From: an uncultured bacterium
GTDB lineage: Bacteria; Verrucomicrobiota; Lentisphaeria; Oligosphaerales; Oligosphaeraceae
NCBI GenBank assembly: GCA_900548225.1
Contig: URJM01000069.1
Span: forward strand, 1-9,746
Length of the DNA: 9,746 bases
Direction of reading: 5' to 3'
Shown here: piece after piece, positions 1 through 7,056 of the stretch
Position numbering within the stretch: the first letter of the stretch is position 1
Layout of the letters: each line of letters opens with the position of its first letter
Notes under the pieces: generated by a model
Seen by the model: only the letters and a program-made list of their open reading frames with translations
What the model was told of the DNA's origin: nothing
Database searches by the model: none
Program-made: the position numbers and the translations under genes

Positions 1-324
1 CTCCGCCGGAAGTTCTTCTCCCTCCTGGGGCCGTTCATCTCGCTGATTGTCGAAAACACAAAGGCATCCGAACTCCTGGAACAGCACTTCGCCCTCAATG
101 CGCCGGAAATCCTCGCCAACGCAAAGATGGGCACCACGGACAACGCAAAGGCCGCAGAACAACTCCTGGTCAACTCGGTCAGAAACCCGGGAAAGGTCGT
201 GAAACTCCTCGCGGAATCCTTCTACAAGCAGCTCACAAAGGCGGGATTCGGACCAGGACACATCACAATGGCGGCAAGCAAGCTCCTCGAATGCATCGTC
301 CACCCGCCAGAAGAGGGCAAGTAG
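1..324 (+). CDS. C-terminal part of an unrecognised protein
   Basis: The reading frame is open from the first base of the window to a TAG at 322-324, giving 107 residues of the C-terminus. The true start lies upstream; the first in-frame ATG (127) is internal, because coding sequence of the same character continues before it. The fragment is mostly helical in appearance, with amphipathic stretches rich in Leu, Ala, Lys and Glu. It contains a hydrophobic run near its beginning (FFSLLGPFISLIV, about residues 5-17) and ends in a short polar tail, PPEEGK. I do not recognise a family and see no catalytic motif. It lies 60 bases upstream of argH on the same strand and could share a transcript with it. 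Codon use, with C- and A-ended codons, matches the neighbours, so it looks native. Confidence 0.75.
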   Translation, partial: LRRKFFSLLGPFISLIVENTKASELLEQHFALNAPEILANAKMGTTDNAKAAEQLLVNSVRNPGKVVKLLAESFYKQLTKAGFGPGHITMAASKLLECIVHPPEEGK

Positions 325-384
325 CCACACAGCGATGCAAACCGACGGCATAATCCAACACACCACCGCAATAGAATAAAGAAA
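325..384 (+). other. Intergenic leader of argH
   Basis: These 60 bases separate the first gene from argH. The stretch just before the argH ATG is A-rich (AGAATAAAGAAA) and offers no good Shine-Dalgarno sequence. I see no convincing -35/-10 pair and no inverted repeat followed by a T run, so neither a promoter nor a terminator can be called. Confidence 0.4.
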
Positions 385-1764
385 ATGCCACTCTGGGACG
401 GACGATTCAGCGAGGGACCCGACGCCCTCGTGCTGCGCCTTTCGGAATCTGTCAGCTACGACAGGCGACTCTATCCATTTGACATCCAAGGCAGCATCGC
501 ACACTCCGCAATGCTCGCCAGGCAAGGCATCATCCCGCAGGAGGACGCCGATGCAATCCGGCAGGGCCTTGAGCAAATCAAGGGGGAACTCGACCGGGGA
601 GAATTCGCCTTCAAGACGGAACTCGAGGACATCCACATGAATATCGAGAGCCGCCTCACGGAGTTGATTGGCGCGCCCGGCGCACGCCTGCACACAGGGC
701 GAAGCCGCAACGACCAGGTGGCGACTGACGAACGCCTCTACCTGCGGCATGTCATCGACCAGCTCCGACACGAAATCAGGGAGATGCAGAAGGCGCTCTG
801 CGAACTCGGCTCCAGGAACATCGACGCAATCCTGCCGGGATTCACACATCTGCAGCACGCACAGCCTGTCCTATTCGCACATCACCTGCTGGCATACGTG
901 GAAATGCTGGAACGGGACCGTGAACGCCTGGCGGATACACGCCACCGAATCAACCGCCTCCCACTTGGCGCAGGCGCCCTCGCAGGGTCGACGCTGCCAC
1001 TGGACCGCGAATTCGTCGCAAAGGAACTGGGATTCGAGGCAATCCTCCAAAACTCAATGGACGCAGTGGCGGACAGGGACTGCTCCATCGAATTCCTCGC
1101 CGACCTGGCACTGGTCGCAATGCACCTCTCCAGATTCTCCGAGGACATCGCAATATGGTTCAGCCAGGAGTTCGCATTCATCGAAATCGGAGACTCGTTC
1201 ACCACCGGAAGCAGCCTCATGCCACAGAAGAAAAACCCCGACATGGCGGAACTGGCACGGGGAAAGACGGGACGCGTCTACGGAAGCCTGATGGGACTTC
1301 TCACCACACTCAAGGGACTGCCGCTTACCTACAACAGGGACCTCCAGGAGGACAAGGAGGGACTCTTCGACGCAGTCGACACGGTCTCCCTCGTCCTCAG
1401 GACTCTCGCCGCAATGCTCGCGACAGTCAAGGCAAAGACCACGCGAATGGAGGAAGCCGCATCAGACCCGTCCCTGATGGCAACAGACCTGGCGGAGGCA
1501 CTCGTCAAGCAAGGAGTCCCCTTCAGGGAGGCACACCACCAGGTGGGGCGATTCGTCGGCGCATGCACCGCAAAGGGAATCACCCTGGCGGAGGCTTCAC
1601 TGGAAATGATGAAGGAGACCATCCCTACCGCAACCCCGGATTTCCTGAAGATCTTCGACCCAAGACACAGCGTAAACGCACGGGACATCGTCGGAGGAAC
1701 CTCCCAACGACAGGTAAAATGCCAGCTTGAACGCTGGAAGAACTCCTTCCAAAAGGCCCAATAG
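385..1764 (+). CDS. argH: Argininosuccinate lyase
   Basis: This cytoplasmic enzyme splits argininosuccinate into arginine and fumarate, the last step of arginine biosynthesis. It belongs to the fumarase/aspartase superfamily and works as a homotetramer. At 459 residues it has the normal family length, and it begins with the typical N-terminus MPLWDGRF, which fixes the start at 385 (most relatives have WGGRF). Visible signatures are HTGRSRNDQVATD (103-115), FTHLQHAQP (153-161) with the conserved catalytic-region His155, and the mobile-loop signature GSSLMPQKKNPD (275-286), which carries the catalytic serine. The C-terminal VGGTSQRQV block is also typical. All key motifs are intact, so it should be active. 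It is not next to other arginine genes; upstream is an unknown gene and 29 bases downstream an envelope-type protein, so co-regulation with arginine synthesis is not evident here. Confidence 0.97.
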   Translation: MPLWDGRFSEGPDALVLRLSESVSYDRRLYPFDIQGSIAHSAMLARQGIIPQEDADAIRQGLEQIKGELDRGEFAFKTELEDIHMNIESRLTELIGAPGARLHTGRSRNDQVATDERLYLRHVIDQLRHEIREMQKALCELGSRNIDAILPGFTHLQHAQPVLFAHHLLAYVEMLERDRERLADTRHRINRLPLGAGALAGSTLPLDREFVAKELGFEAILQNSMDAVADRDCSIEFLADLALVAMHLSRFSEDIAIWFSQEFAFIEIGDSFTTGSSLMPQKKNPDMAELARGKTGRVYGSLMGLLTTLKGLPLTYNRDLQEDKEGLFDAVDTVSLVLRTLAAMLATVKAKTTRMEEAASDPSLMATDLAEALVKQGVPFREAHHQVGRFVGACTAKGITLAEASLEMMKETIPTATPDFLKIFDPRHSVNARDIVGGTSQRQVKCQLERWKNSFQKAQ

Positions 1765-1793
1765 TCAAGTAATAACTATACAACTACCTGCAA

Positions 1794-2489
1794 ATGAACA
1801 AGTTACATCTTACGACAATTCTTCTGGCGCTCACCACGGCGATTCTGCTGTGCAACGACTTCCGCTGGGTCAAGGCCACGAAGCAGTGGACCGCCTCGGG
1901 CATCGCCTCCACGGAGGTCTTCCCCCTCTTCGGCGACGACTTCCGCATCTCCTACTCCACACGCAAGGGCGGAGCCTTGAAGATCACCCTTGTTGACGCA
2001 TCCCCGTCCGGCAAGCGCAAGGCCGACAAGGTGGTTGTCGACACGAAGCACTTCGCCACCCCCGACCGCAAGGGCTTCTCGGGATACAGGCAGGCATATC
2101 TCGTAGTCGAGGGAGACCCACGGGGATGGGTTGTCACCGTGGACCAATACCTCGACGAGATTCAGGAGTGGCGCTTCAAGAACTACACGGAGGACGACGC
2201 GTTCAGGAAGCTGGCCGTCTGGGCCGACCAGGGCACTAAGGAGATTTCCTTTGACGCGCCAATCCAGCCATGGCGCCTTACCCTGGCCGCCGCCGAGGCG
2301 AAGCGGGTCAAGCTGACCGTCTCCACCCCCGAAGGAAAGGTCATCTACCAGCGCCATGTCCTCAGCGCAAACGCACCTATGGTCACATGGTTCCATGCAG
2401 TCGGGCCAGTGAATGTCTCGGTGGATTGCGACGGAGAACTCGGCTGGACAATCACTGCGGACGCACCCGCCTCTAAACCTGAGAAGTAG
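1794..2489 (+). CDS. Exported or membrane-anchored protein with two similar beta-rich halves
   Basis: The 231-residue protein starts with a short basic N-terminus and a hydrophobic stretch (about residues 4-20), either a signal peptide or an uncleaved anchor. Cys20 follows Leu-Leu, so it is not a normal lipobox. The rest is beta-rich and seems to contain two related units. Unit 1 (about 29-117) has FRISYSTRKGG, LKITLVD, a 'GK' turn and a closing GWVVTVD (111-117). Unit 2 (about 148-223) has WRLTLAAAEAK, VKLTVST, a 'GK' turn and a closing GWTITAD (217-223). This suggests a tandem beta-sandwich domain used for binding rather than catalysis; no catalytic motif is seen. The start at 1794 is chosen because the hydrophobic segment follows immediately; no Shine-Dalgarno precedes it. 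It is 29 bases after argH and 27 before the next membrane protein. Very high GC at third codon positions supports this strand. Function unknown. Confidence 0.82.
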   Translation: MNKLHLTTILLALTTAILLCNDFRWVKATKQWTASGIASTEVFPLFGDDFRISYSTRKGGALKITLVDASPSGKRKADKVVVDTKHFATPDRKGFSGYRQAYLVVEGDPRGWVVTVDQYLDEIQEWRFKNYTEDDAFRKLAVWADQGTKEISFDAPIQPWRLTLAAAEAKRVKLTVSTPEGKVIYQRHVLSANAPMVTWFHAVGPVNVSVDCDGELGWTITADAPASKPEK

Positions 2490-2516
2490 ACGACTGACAC
2501 CGCCCGGAAACGCAAG

Positions 2517-4322
2517 ATGCCCGAAGAACCGCAAAACCAAACAGCCGACGCCGCCGAAGAATCCCTCAGCTCACGGGACAAGCTCGCAAGGGCAATGGGA
2601 TTCAATCCCGCAAAGAGGAAGATCGACAACACGCCCACGCCGAGACGGACCGCCAGCGCAATGGTGATCGCTCTCTTCGGCGCCCTGGCAATCCTGAACC
2701 TCACATGGAGCGCCTGGTGCATGGAGTGGCTCGGCACGGAGGTGGCAGGGGAGATCCTCGTTGTGGTGACGATGACCCTCGTCGCCGGCTATGCCGTCCA
2801 GCTTGTCCGCTATGTCAGGACCGCGGTTCCGGAGAAGCTATCGAATCTCGGCAGGATCCTCGGATGCGCCTACTGGGCGCTCGTCGCACTCTTCGTGATG
2901 AAGGTCGTCTGGAAGGAACACGGATATCTGGCGGGACTCTTCGGCACCCTCGTCATAATGGACGCCGGCTTCCTCTTCGCCAACATCCTGAACATCCGCA
3001 AGCTCCCCCGGCTATACGCACTCTGCGCGGTAAACTACCTCACCCACGCAATCGGCTGGTTCCTGCTGCTGGGCTCTTTCATCTACGGAATGCTCGCGTT
3101 CCTCTCGCCTATCACCTCAGGAGCCCTTAGGCTCTCCACGGCGGGAATGCCCGCGTTCATGGCAATCCCACTGGAGGCAGTCGTCAACACCGCCGGACTC
3201 CCACTCACCGCACTCCTCGGAATCCTGCTGACTGCACTCTCCGTGTGCCTCAGGGTCATGCTGCTGTCAAAGTCCTCCGGGACACCATTCAGGAGCCTGT
3301 TCAATCTCGGCACAAAGTACTCCCTCGGAATATTCATCGCGTCGGCAATCTTCTGCACCGCCATCCACATGGTCCTCGTCGGACGGCAGGCAGACGCCAT
3401 TGCCTCCTGGCAGGATTTCTCAGGCGACGCACACTACGAGCCATCCCAGGAGGAAAAGAACTTCAATCTACGCCAGAAGGACATTGGAATCCTCGTCCTC
3501 TCAATCTCCAATGAACTGCCCTCCACAGACGCGCCCTATTCCTGGCAGGAGTTCGTCAGCCAGGCAAATGGCGACGATCTTCCACGATGGTTCCCGAAGG
3601 GAATCGCACCCGACGAGGAAGACCTCGTCAGCCTCAAGGCATCCAGGGACGCGCTCCTCCCCGCGCTCGCCTCCCTGGATGCATTGCTGGAGGCAATCCC
3701 CGATGCCGGGGAAGGCCGTATCGCAAAGGGAATCTTCGAACTTCAGGAGTGGAGGTTTGTCGCAGCCTCGGTCTGCGAAGAGTGGGATGAGGCATGGCAT
3801 TGCATGGAGGCATACCGGATGCTGTGCGTCCATGAACTGGAAAGCAACGACTTCGGCCAACGGCTCAATGGCGCCAACATGCTCAGAAGATGGCTCCAGA
3901 TGGCCATGAGGCTCCCAGACGGCTACCTCAAGGCCTTCCTCGACAAGGTCAAGGAGACAATCACCCGAATCGAGGGACTCAAGGACAAGGCGGCCATGGC
4001 CAGGCTGGTGGATGAATACCACGCACACCTCCAAATGTGCTCAGCAAGCATGTTCAGGAAGATGAGGTTCTGCATGCCATACCTGGATATGCTCGCCGCG
4101 GCCGACGACACCTCGCTCCTCAAACTCTTCACAGGGGTCGACGACCATGCGCTCCTCAAGGATGTCAACCAGCCATTCGGACTATACTCCCGGCTCGCAC
4201 TCTTCAATGTCAACAACTCCTACAACAAGACTCTCGACACAACGCTGGGAAGGCTGGAGCAAATCGCACAGGTGGGAACCGCACGCGAAATGACGGAAAG
4301 GGCGGAACAGCCACAGCCATGA
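2517..4322 (+). CDS. Seven-helix membrane protein with a large helical tail, function unknown
   Basis: This 601-residue protein has a ~45-residue polar, basic N-terminus and then about seven hydrophobic segments (roughly 46-68, 78-97, 113-132, 137-160, 174-198, 228-251 and 269-288). The rest (about 290-601) is soluble and mainly helical. Loops after helices 2, 4 and 6 are rich in Arg/Lys (RYVR, NIRKLPR, LSKSSGTPFR), while the loops after helices 1, 3 and 5 are not. By the positive-inside rule the N-terminus is cytoplasmic and the ~310-residue tail is outside the membrane. The tail contains EEWDEAWHCMEAYRML (421-436) and an NQPFG turn (551-555). This resembles, from memory, helical repeat-like proteins common in planctomycetes and relatives. 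I see no transporter or enzyme signature. It sits between two other envelope-type genes, 27 and 74 bases away, and is likely co-expressed with at least the upstream one. Function cannot be assigned. Confidence 0.85.
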   Translation: MPEEPQNQTADAAEESLSSRDKLARAMGFNPAKRKIDNTPTPRRTASAMVIALFGALAILNLTWSAWCMEWLGTEVAGEILVVVTMTLVAGYAVQLVRYVRTAVPEKLSNLGRILGCAYWALVALFVMKVVWKEHGYLAGLFGTLVIMDAGFLFANILNIRKLPRLYALCAVNYLTHAIGWFLLLGSFIYGMLAFLSPITSGALRLSTAGMPAFMAIPLEAVVNTAGLPLTALLGILLTALSVCLRVMLLSKSSGTPFRSLFNLGTKYSLGIFIASAIFCTAIHMVLVGRQADAIASWQDFSGDAHYEPSQEEKNFNLRQKDIGILVLSISNELPSTDAPYSWQEFVSQANGDDLPRWFPKGIAPDEEDLVSLKASRDALLPALASLDALLEAIPDAGEGRIAKGIFELQEWRFVAASVCEEWDEAWHCMEAYRMLCVHELESNDFGQRLNGANMLRRWLQMAMRLPDGYLKAFLDKVKETITRIEGLKDKAAMARLVDEYHAHLQMCSASMFRKMRFCMPYLDMLAAADDTSLLKLFTGVDDHALLKDVNQPFGLYSRLALFNVNNSYNKTLDTTLGRLEQIAQVGTAREMTERAEQPQP

Positions 4323-4396
4323 CGAAAAGGCCCCGCTTGAAGCATTAGATTTACACACTTCCGACCTAGAACCAACCCCAACAACACGGACAAAAG
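4323..4396 (+). other. Intergenic leader before the SH3/coiled-coil gene
   Basis: This is the largest gap in the window (74 bases). It is richer in A and C than the genes and ends in ACGGACAAAAG directly before the ATG, without a usual Shine-Dalgarno sequence. A TTGAAG at 4337-4342 has no well-placed -10 partner. A promoter here is plausible on spacing grounds, but I cannot support a specific one. No terminator hairpin is visible. Confidence 0.3.
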
Positions 4397-6037
4397 ATGC
4401 GACACTGGATACTGGCTATTCTACTCTGCGGCGCGGCGATTCACGCACAGACGACCACACAGGGATACGTCACCAACGACGGAGTCGCACTGCGCGCACA
4501 GCCCGCGTCATACTATGAAAGGCTCGCAATCCTCAAAAAGTGGACGCCCCTCGAAATCGTCTCATTCCAGGGAACAAACGGCAATCGGTGGGCGGAAGTC
4601 CGAATGCCAGGGGAAATCTCCGGATGGATTCATGACGACAATGTGAACGGCGAAGGAGTTGTAATCGCATCGCCCTGCCCCATCTACACCGGCCCGGGAG
4701 ACCACTTCACGTCATTCTACATGGCAAAGGAGGGAACGCTCCTTAAGCCGGAAGGACGCCAGGACGGATCCTGGATGTGCGTATTCGCGCCAAAGGACGC
4801 CACAGCATGGGTCAGCGCATCATTCGTCGCACTGGGACCCCCGCCCGAATCCGACGGGGAAGCCGAGGCCGTCGCAATTGATCCGGCACTCCACCAGGAG
4901 AAGATAATCCTCCAGGAACGCGGAAACCGGCAAAGACGGGAGCTGATGGCTGAACAGGCACGGTTGGACGAACTCCAAAAGCAGTCCGATGAACTGAAAA
5001 GCCAGACGGACGCCAGAACCCAGGAGCTGGACCGGCTGAAGAACGACGCGGCACGCCTCGAGGCGGAACGGGAGGCGGCACAGGCAAAGGCGGCATTGGC
5101 GGCACTGGAGCGAGAAAAGGCCCAACAGCTTGAAGCCCAAGAGCTTGCAAAGCTCGAAGAGCTACAGAAGGCCGCACAGGCAAAGGCGCGGCTTGTCCAG
5201 GAGGACTCCGAACGCTGGGAAGAGGAGGCCAGAAGGATGGCGGACAGGCTTGTCCAGGCAAGGCTTGAGGCGCAGAAGCGCGAGGAGGCGGCCAAGGCGG
5301 AGGCCGTGGCAATGGAACAGGAGCAACTCCGCGCCGAAGAACTCGCACGCGAGGCACTTGCAAAAGCCCAGGAAGCCCAGGACGCACGGGACCGCGCCCT
5401 GAAGGAACAGGAGGAGCTGCAGGCGGCCATCCTCAAAATCCAGGACGAGGTTCAGGCCGCCGCGACACAGGCGGACCTGCTGCGCCTTGAACGGGAGAAG
5501 ATGGAGGCGTCCGCCCGTGAGGAACAGGCCAAGCTTGACGCGGCAAAGGCGGAGAGCGAACGCCTTAGCGCCGAGCAGCGCGAACATGCCGCCAAGACGG
5601 AGCTGATCCGACAGGAAAACGAGAAGGCCCAGGCGGAGCTGGATGAACTGATGGCGGAGCGCAAACGCCTTGACGAGGAGCGCGCAAAGCTCCAGGAGCT
5701 TGCCAAGGCGGCCGCAGAGGAGAATGCCGCCGCAGAGGCCGCCAGGGACGCGCTCGAGGAGCAAATCGCCGAGACAAAGGTCGTCGAACATGGCAAGCCG
5801 GTATTCGCCAGCGCCTCCGGAATCATCGTCCCGCTCGGAAGCAATGCGCTTCCCGAAACCTCGCACGCACTCTGCCATGTCAAGGACGGACGCTACGTCC
5901 CCGACATCTACCTTGGCGCGGCGCGCATCGACCTCCGCGACTGGGAAGGCCAGTCCGTGACAGTCTCGGGCATGCAGGAGAGCGTCAAGGGCTGGAGCCG
6001 GCCGCTCATGAAGGTCTCCGGAATCGTTCTCAAATAG
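4397..6037 (+). CDS. Secreted SH3-domain, long coiled-coil protein with C-terminal beta domain
   Basis: The 546-residue protein begins with a clear signal peptide (MRHWILAILLCGAAIHA), with likely cleavage after AHA-type residue 17. Two bacterial SH3-like units follow: about 22-83 (VALRAQP start, GWIHD end) and about 86-147 (PIYTGPGDHF start, AWVSASFV end). Such domains usually bind peptidoglycan or proteins. From about 165 to 462 the sequence is an almost uninterrupted Ala/Glu/Lys/Arg/Leu/Gln-rich coiled coil with no prolines or glycines after Gly176; if straight, it would be about 44 nm long. A compact C-terminal domain (about 463-546) with IDLRDWEGQSVTVSG and a final LMKVSGIVLK looks like a small beta barrel, possibly OB-like. 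The start at 4397 is set by the signal peptide. A structural envelope role, spanning periplasm or linking wall and membrane, is my inference; no enzyme motif is seen. It follows two other envelope-type genes. Confidence 0.9.
   Translation: MRHWILAILLCGAAIHAQTTTQGYVTNDGVALRAQPASYYERLAILKKWTPLEIVSFQGTNGNRWAEVRMPGEISGWIHDDNVNGEGVVIASPCPIYTGPGDHFTSFYMAKEGTLLKPEGRQDGSWMCVFAPKDATAWVSASFVALGPPPESDGEAEAVAIDPALHQEKIILQERGNRQRRELMAEQARLDELQKQSDELKSQTDARTQELDRLKNDAARLEAEREAAQAKAALAALEREKAQQLEAQELAKLEELQKAAQAKARLVQEDSERWEEEARRMADRLVQARLEAQKREEAAKAEAVAMEQEQLRAEELAREALAKAQEAQDARDRALKEQEELQAAILKIQDEVQAAATQADLLRLEREKMEASAREEQAKLDAAKAESERLSAEQREHAAKTELIRQENEKAQAELDELMAERKRLDEERAKLQELAKAAAEENAAAEAARDALEEQIAETKVVEHGKPVFASASGIIVPLGSNALPETSHALCHVKDGRYVPDIYLGAARIDLRDWEGQSVTVSGMQESVKGWSRPLMKVSGIVLK
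5078..5188 (+). repeat. Short direct repeat inside the coiled-coil coding region
   Basis: The 15-base word GCACAGGCAAAGGCG occurs at 5078-5092 and again at 5174-5188, 96 bases (32 codons) apart and in the same frame, both times encoding AQAKA. A second short word, GCTTGTCCAGG, recurs at about 5190 and 5248. These look like traces of internal duplication or codon-level repetition in the coiled-coil part of the gene rather than a mobile or regulatory repeat. Confidence 0.5.
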
Positions 6038-6076
6038 CCCGTCCAGTTTTCCCCTTTTCACCAGCATTTCACAATC
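6038..6076 (+). other. Pyrimidine-rich leader of galE
   Basis: The 39 bases before galE are strongly pyrimidine-rich, with TTTTCCCCTTTT in the middle, and contain no Shine-Dalgarno sequence. This differs from the A-rich leaders of other genes in the window. It could favour initiation through ribosomal protein S1, which prefers U-rich leaders (known in general; inference here). There is no hairpin before the T tracts, so I do not call a terminator. Confidence 0.35.
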
Positions 6077-7051
6077 ATGCGTATCTTTGTCGCAGGAGGC
6101 GCCGGCTACATAGGCAGCTGCACCACGGAATATCTCCTTAACCACGGCCACGAGGTGACCGTATTCGACGCACTGCTCAACGGCCACCGCGACGCGGTGG
6201 ACCCGCGAGCCCGCTTCGTCCAGGGAAATCTCTCCGACCTCGACTCCCTCAGGAGTGCAATGAAGACGGCCTCTCCGGAGGGCGTCATTCACTTTGCCGC
6301 CTTCATCGAGGTGGGCGAATCCATGAAGGATCCCCTCAAGTATTTCCGCAACAATGTCGCCAATGCAATCAACCTCGCACAGGCCGCAGCCGAGTGCAAT
6401 GCACGCAAGATCGTCTTCTCCTCGACCGCGGCCGTCTATGGAATGCCCGAACACTTCCCGATTTCCGAGGAGGAGCCGAAGAACCCCATCAATCCCTACG
6501 GCGAGTCGAAGCTGATGTTCGAAAAGGTCCTCTCGTGGCAGAACAAGCTCATGGGACTCCAATACACCGCACTCAGATACTTCAATGCGGCCGGAGCCAC
6601 AGAACTCCATGGCGAAGACCACCACCCCGAAACACATCTGATCCCGCTGGTCATGCAGGCCGCAATGGGTGAACGCAAGTCAATCTCCGTCTTCGGGGAG
6701 GACTACGACACCCCCGACGGCACGTGCATCCGTGACTACATACATGTCCTGGACCTTGCCCAGGCGCATCTGCTGGCGCTTGAGTCGGACTACTGCGGCG
6801 CACTGAACCTCGGCACCGGCGGCGGAAACTCGGTCAGGCAGGTTATCGACACCGTCCGCAAAGTCTCCGGACTCGACTTCCAGGTCGATGTCGCGCCACG
6901 ACGCCCCGGAGACCCCGCACGCCTCATCGCAGACTCCACCGCCGCAAAACGCATCCTCGGATGGAAACCCGACTTCGAGAATCTCGACGCCATCGTCGAA
7001 TCCGCCTGGAAGTGGCGGCAGGCCCATCCGAAGGGATACAACGACAGGTAG
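6077..7051 (+). CDS. galE: UDP-glucose 4-epimerase (extended short-chain dehydrogenase/reductase)
   Basis: This cytoplasmic NAD-dependent enzyme interconverts UDP-glucose and UDP-galactose for galactose use and for surface glycan precursors. The 324 residues are slightly fewer than in E. coli GalE (338). The Rossmann motif GGAGYIG is at 7-13, the SSTAAVYG strand at 115-122, and the catalytic pair is Tyr141/Lys145 in YGESK. Thr117 sits where E. coli has Ser124. Typical ALRYFNAAGA (165-174), IRDYIHVLDLA (218-228) and RRPGDPA (275-281) blocks follow. By hand alignment, the position of E. coli Tyr299, which limits the sugar pocket, is Leu283 here, so N-acetylated substrates may be accepted; this is inference. 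The start gives the Rossmann motif its usual distance from the N-terminus. The next gene begins two bases after the stop, so the two are surely co-transcribed; this suggests a role in making envelope sugars. Confidence 0.95.
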   Translation: MRIFVAGGAGYIGSCTTEYLLNHGHEVTVFDALLNGHRDAVDPRARFVQGNLSDLDSLRSAMKTASPEGVIHFAAFIEVGESMKDPLKYFRNNVANAINLAQAAAECNARKIVFSSTAAVYGMPEHFPISEEEPKNPINPYGESKLMFEKVLSWQNKLMGLQYTALRYFNAAGATELHGEDHHPETHLIPLVMQAAMGERKSISVFGEDYDTPDGTCIRDYIHVLDLAQAHLLALESDYCGALNLGTGGGNSVRQVIDTVRKVSGLDFQVDVAPRRPGDPARLIADSTAAKRILGWKPDFENLDAIVESAWKWRQAHPKGYNDR

Positions 7052-7056
7052 GAATG
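7046..7056 (+). promoter_or_regulatory. Ribosome binding site and start of the flippase-like gene
   Basis: AGG at 7046-7048 lies 5 bases before the ATG at 7054 and overlaps the galE stop codon (7049-7051). This supports initiation at 7054 by ribosomes finishing galE. The in-frame upstream ATG at 6961 would place 31 extra basic residues inside the galE coding region with no better signal, so 7054 is preferred. Confidence 0.6.

Noticed and set aside
1845..1856. Possible lipoprotein cysteine (Cys20) in the exported protein
   Set aside because: The residues before it are Leu-Leu, and a lipobox needs a small residue such as Gly, Ala or Ser directly before the Cys.
1803..2540. 245-codon open frame on the minus strand
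   Set aside because: It mirrors the 231-residue plus-strand gene, which has a hydrophobic export segment, repeated beta units and strong third-position GC; the antisense product has no such organisation.
4337..4372. Possible promoter with TTGAAG as -35
   Set aside because: The only -10-like word downstream (TAGAAC) is about 24 bases away, too far for a standard promoter.
4717..5436. Minus-strand Ser/Ala-rich open frame of 239 codons
   Set aside because: It is a compositional shadow of the repetitive Glu/Ala/Lys coiled-coil codons.
6038..6076. Possible terminator because of T tracts
   Set aside because: No inverted repeat precedes the T tracts and they are broken by a C tract.
5162..6637. 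491-codon open frame on the minus strand
   Set aside because: It is antisense to the coiled-coil gene and galE, crosses their intergenic gap, and encodes Leu/Cys/Gly-rich sequence without domain character. The plus-strand genes have signal peptide, SH3 and Rossmann motifs.
6961..7053. Earlier in-frame start for the flippase-like protein
   Set aside because: It would add 31 highly basic residues encoded entirely inside galE; the start at 7054 has a ribosome site and normal family N-terminus.
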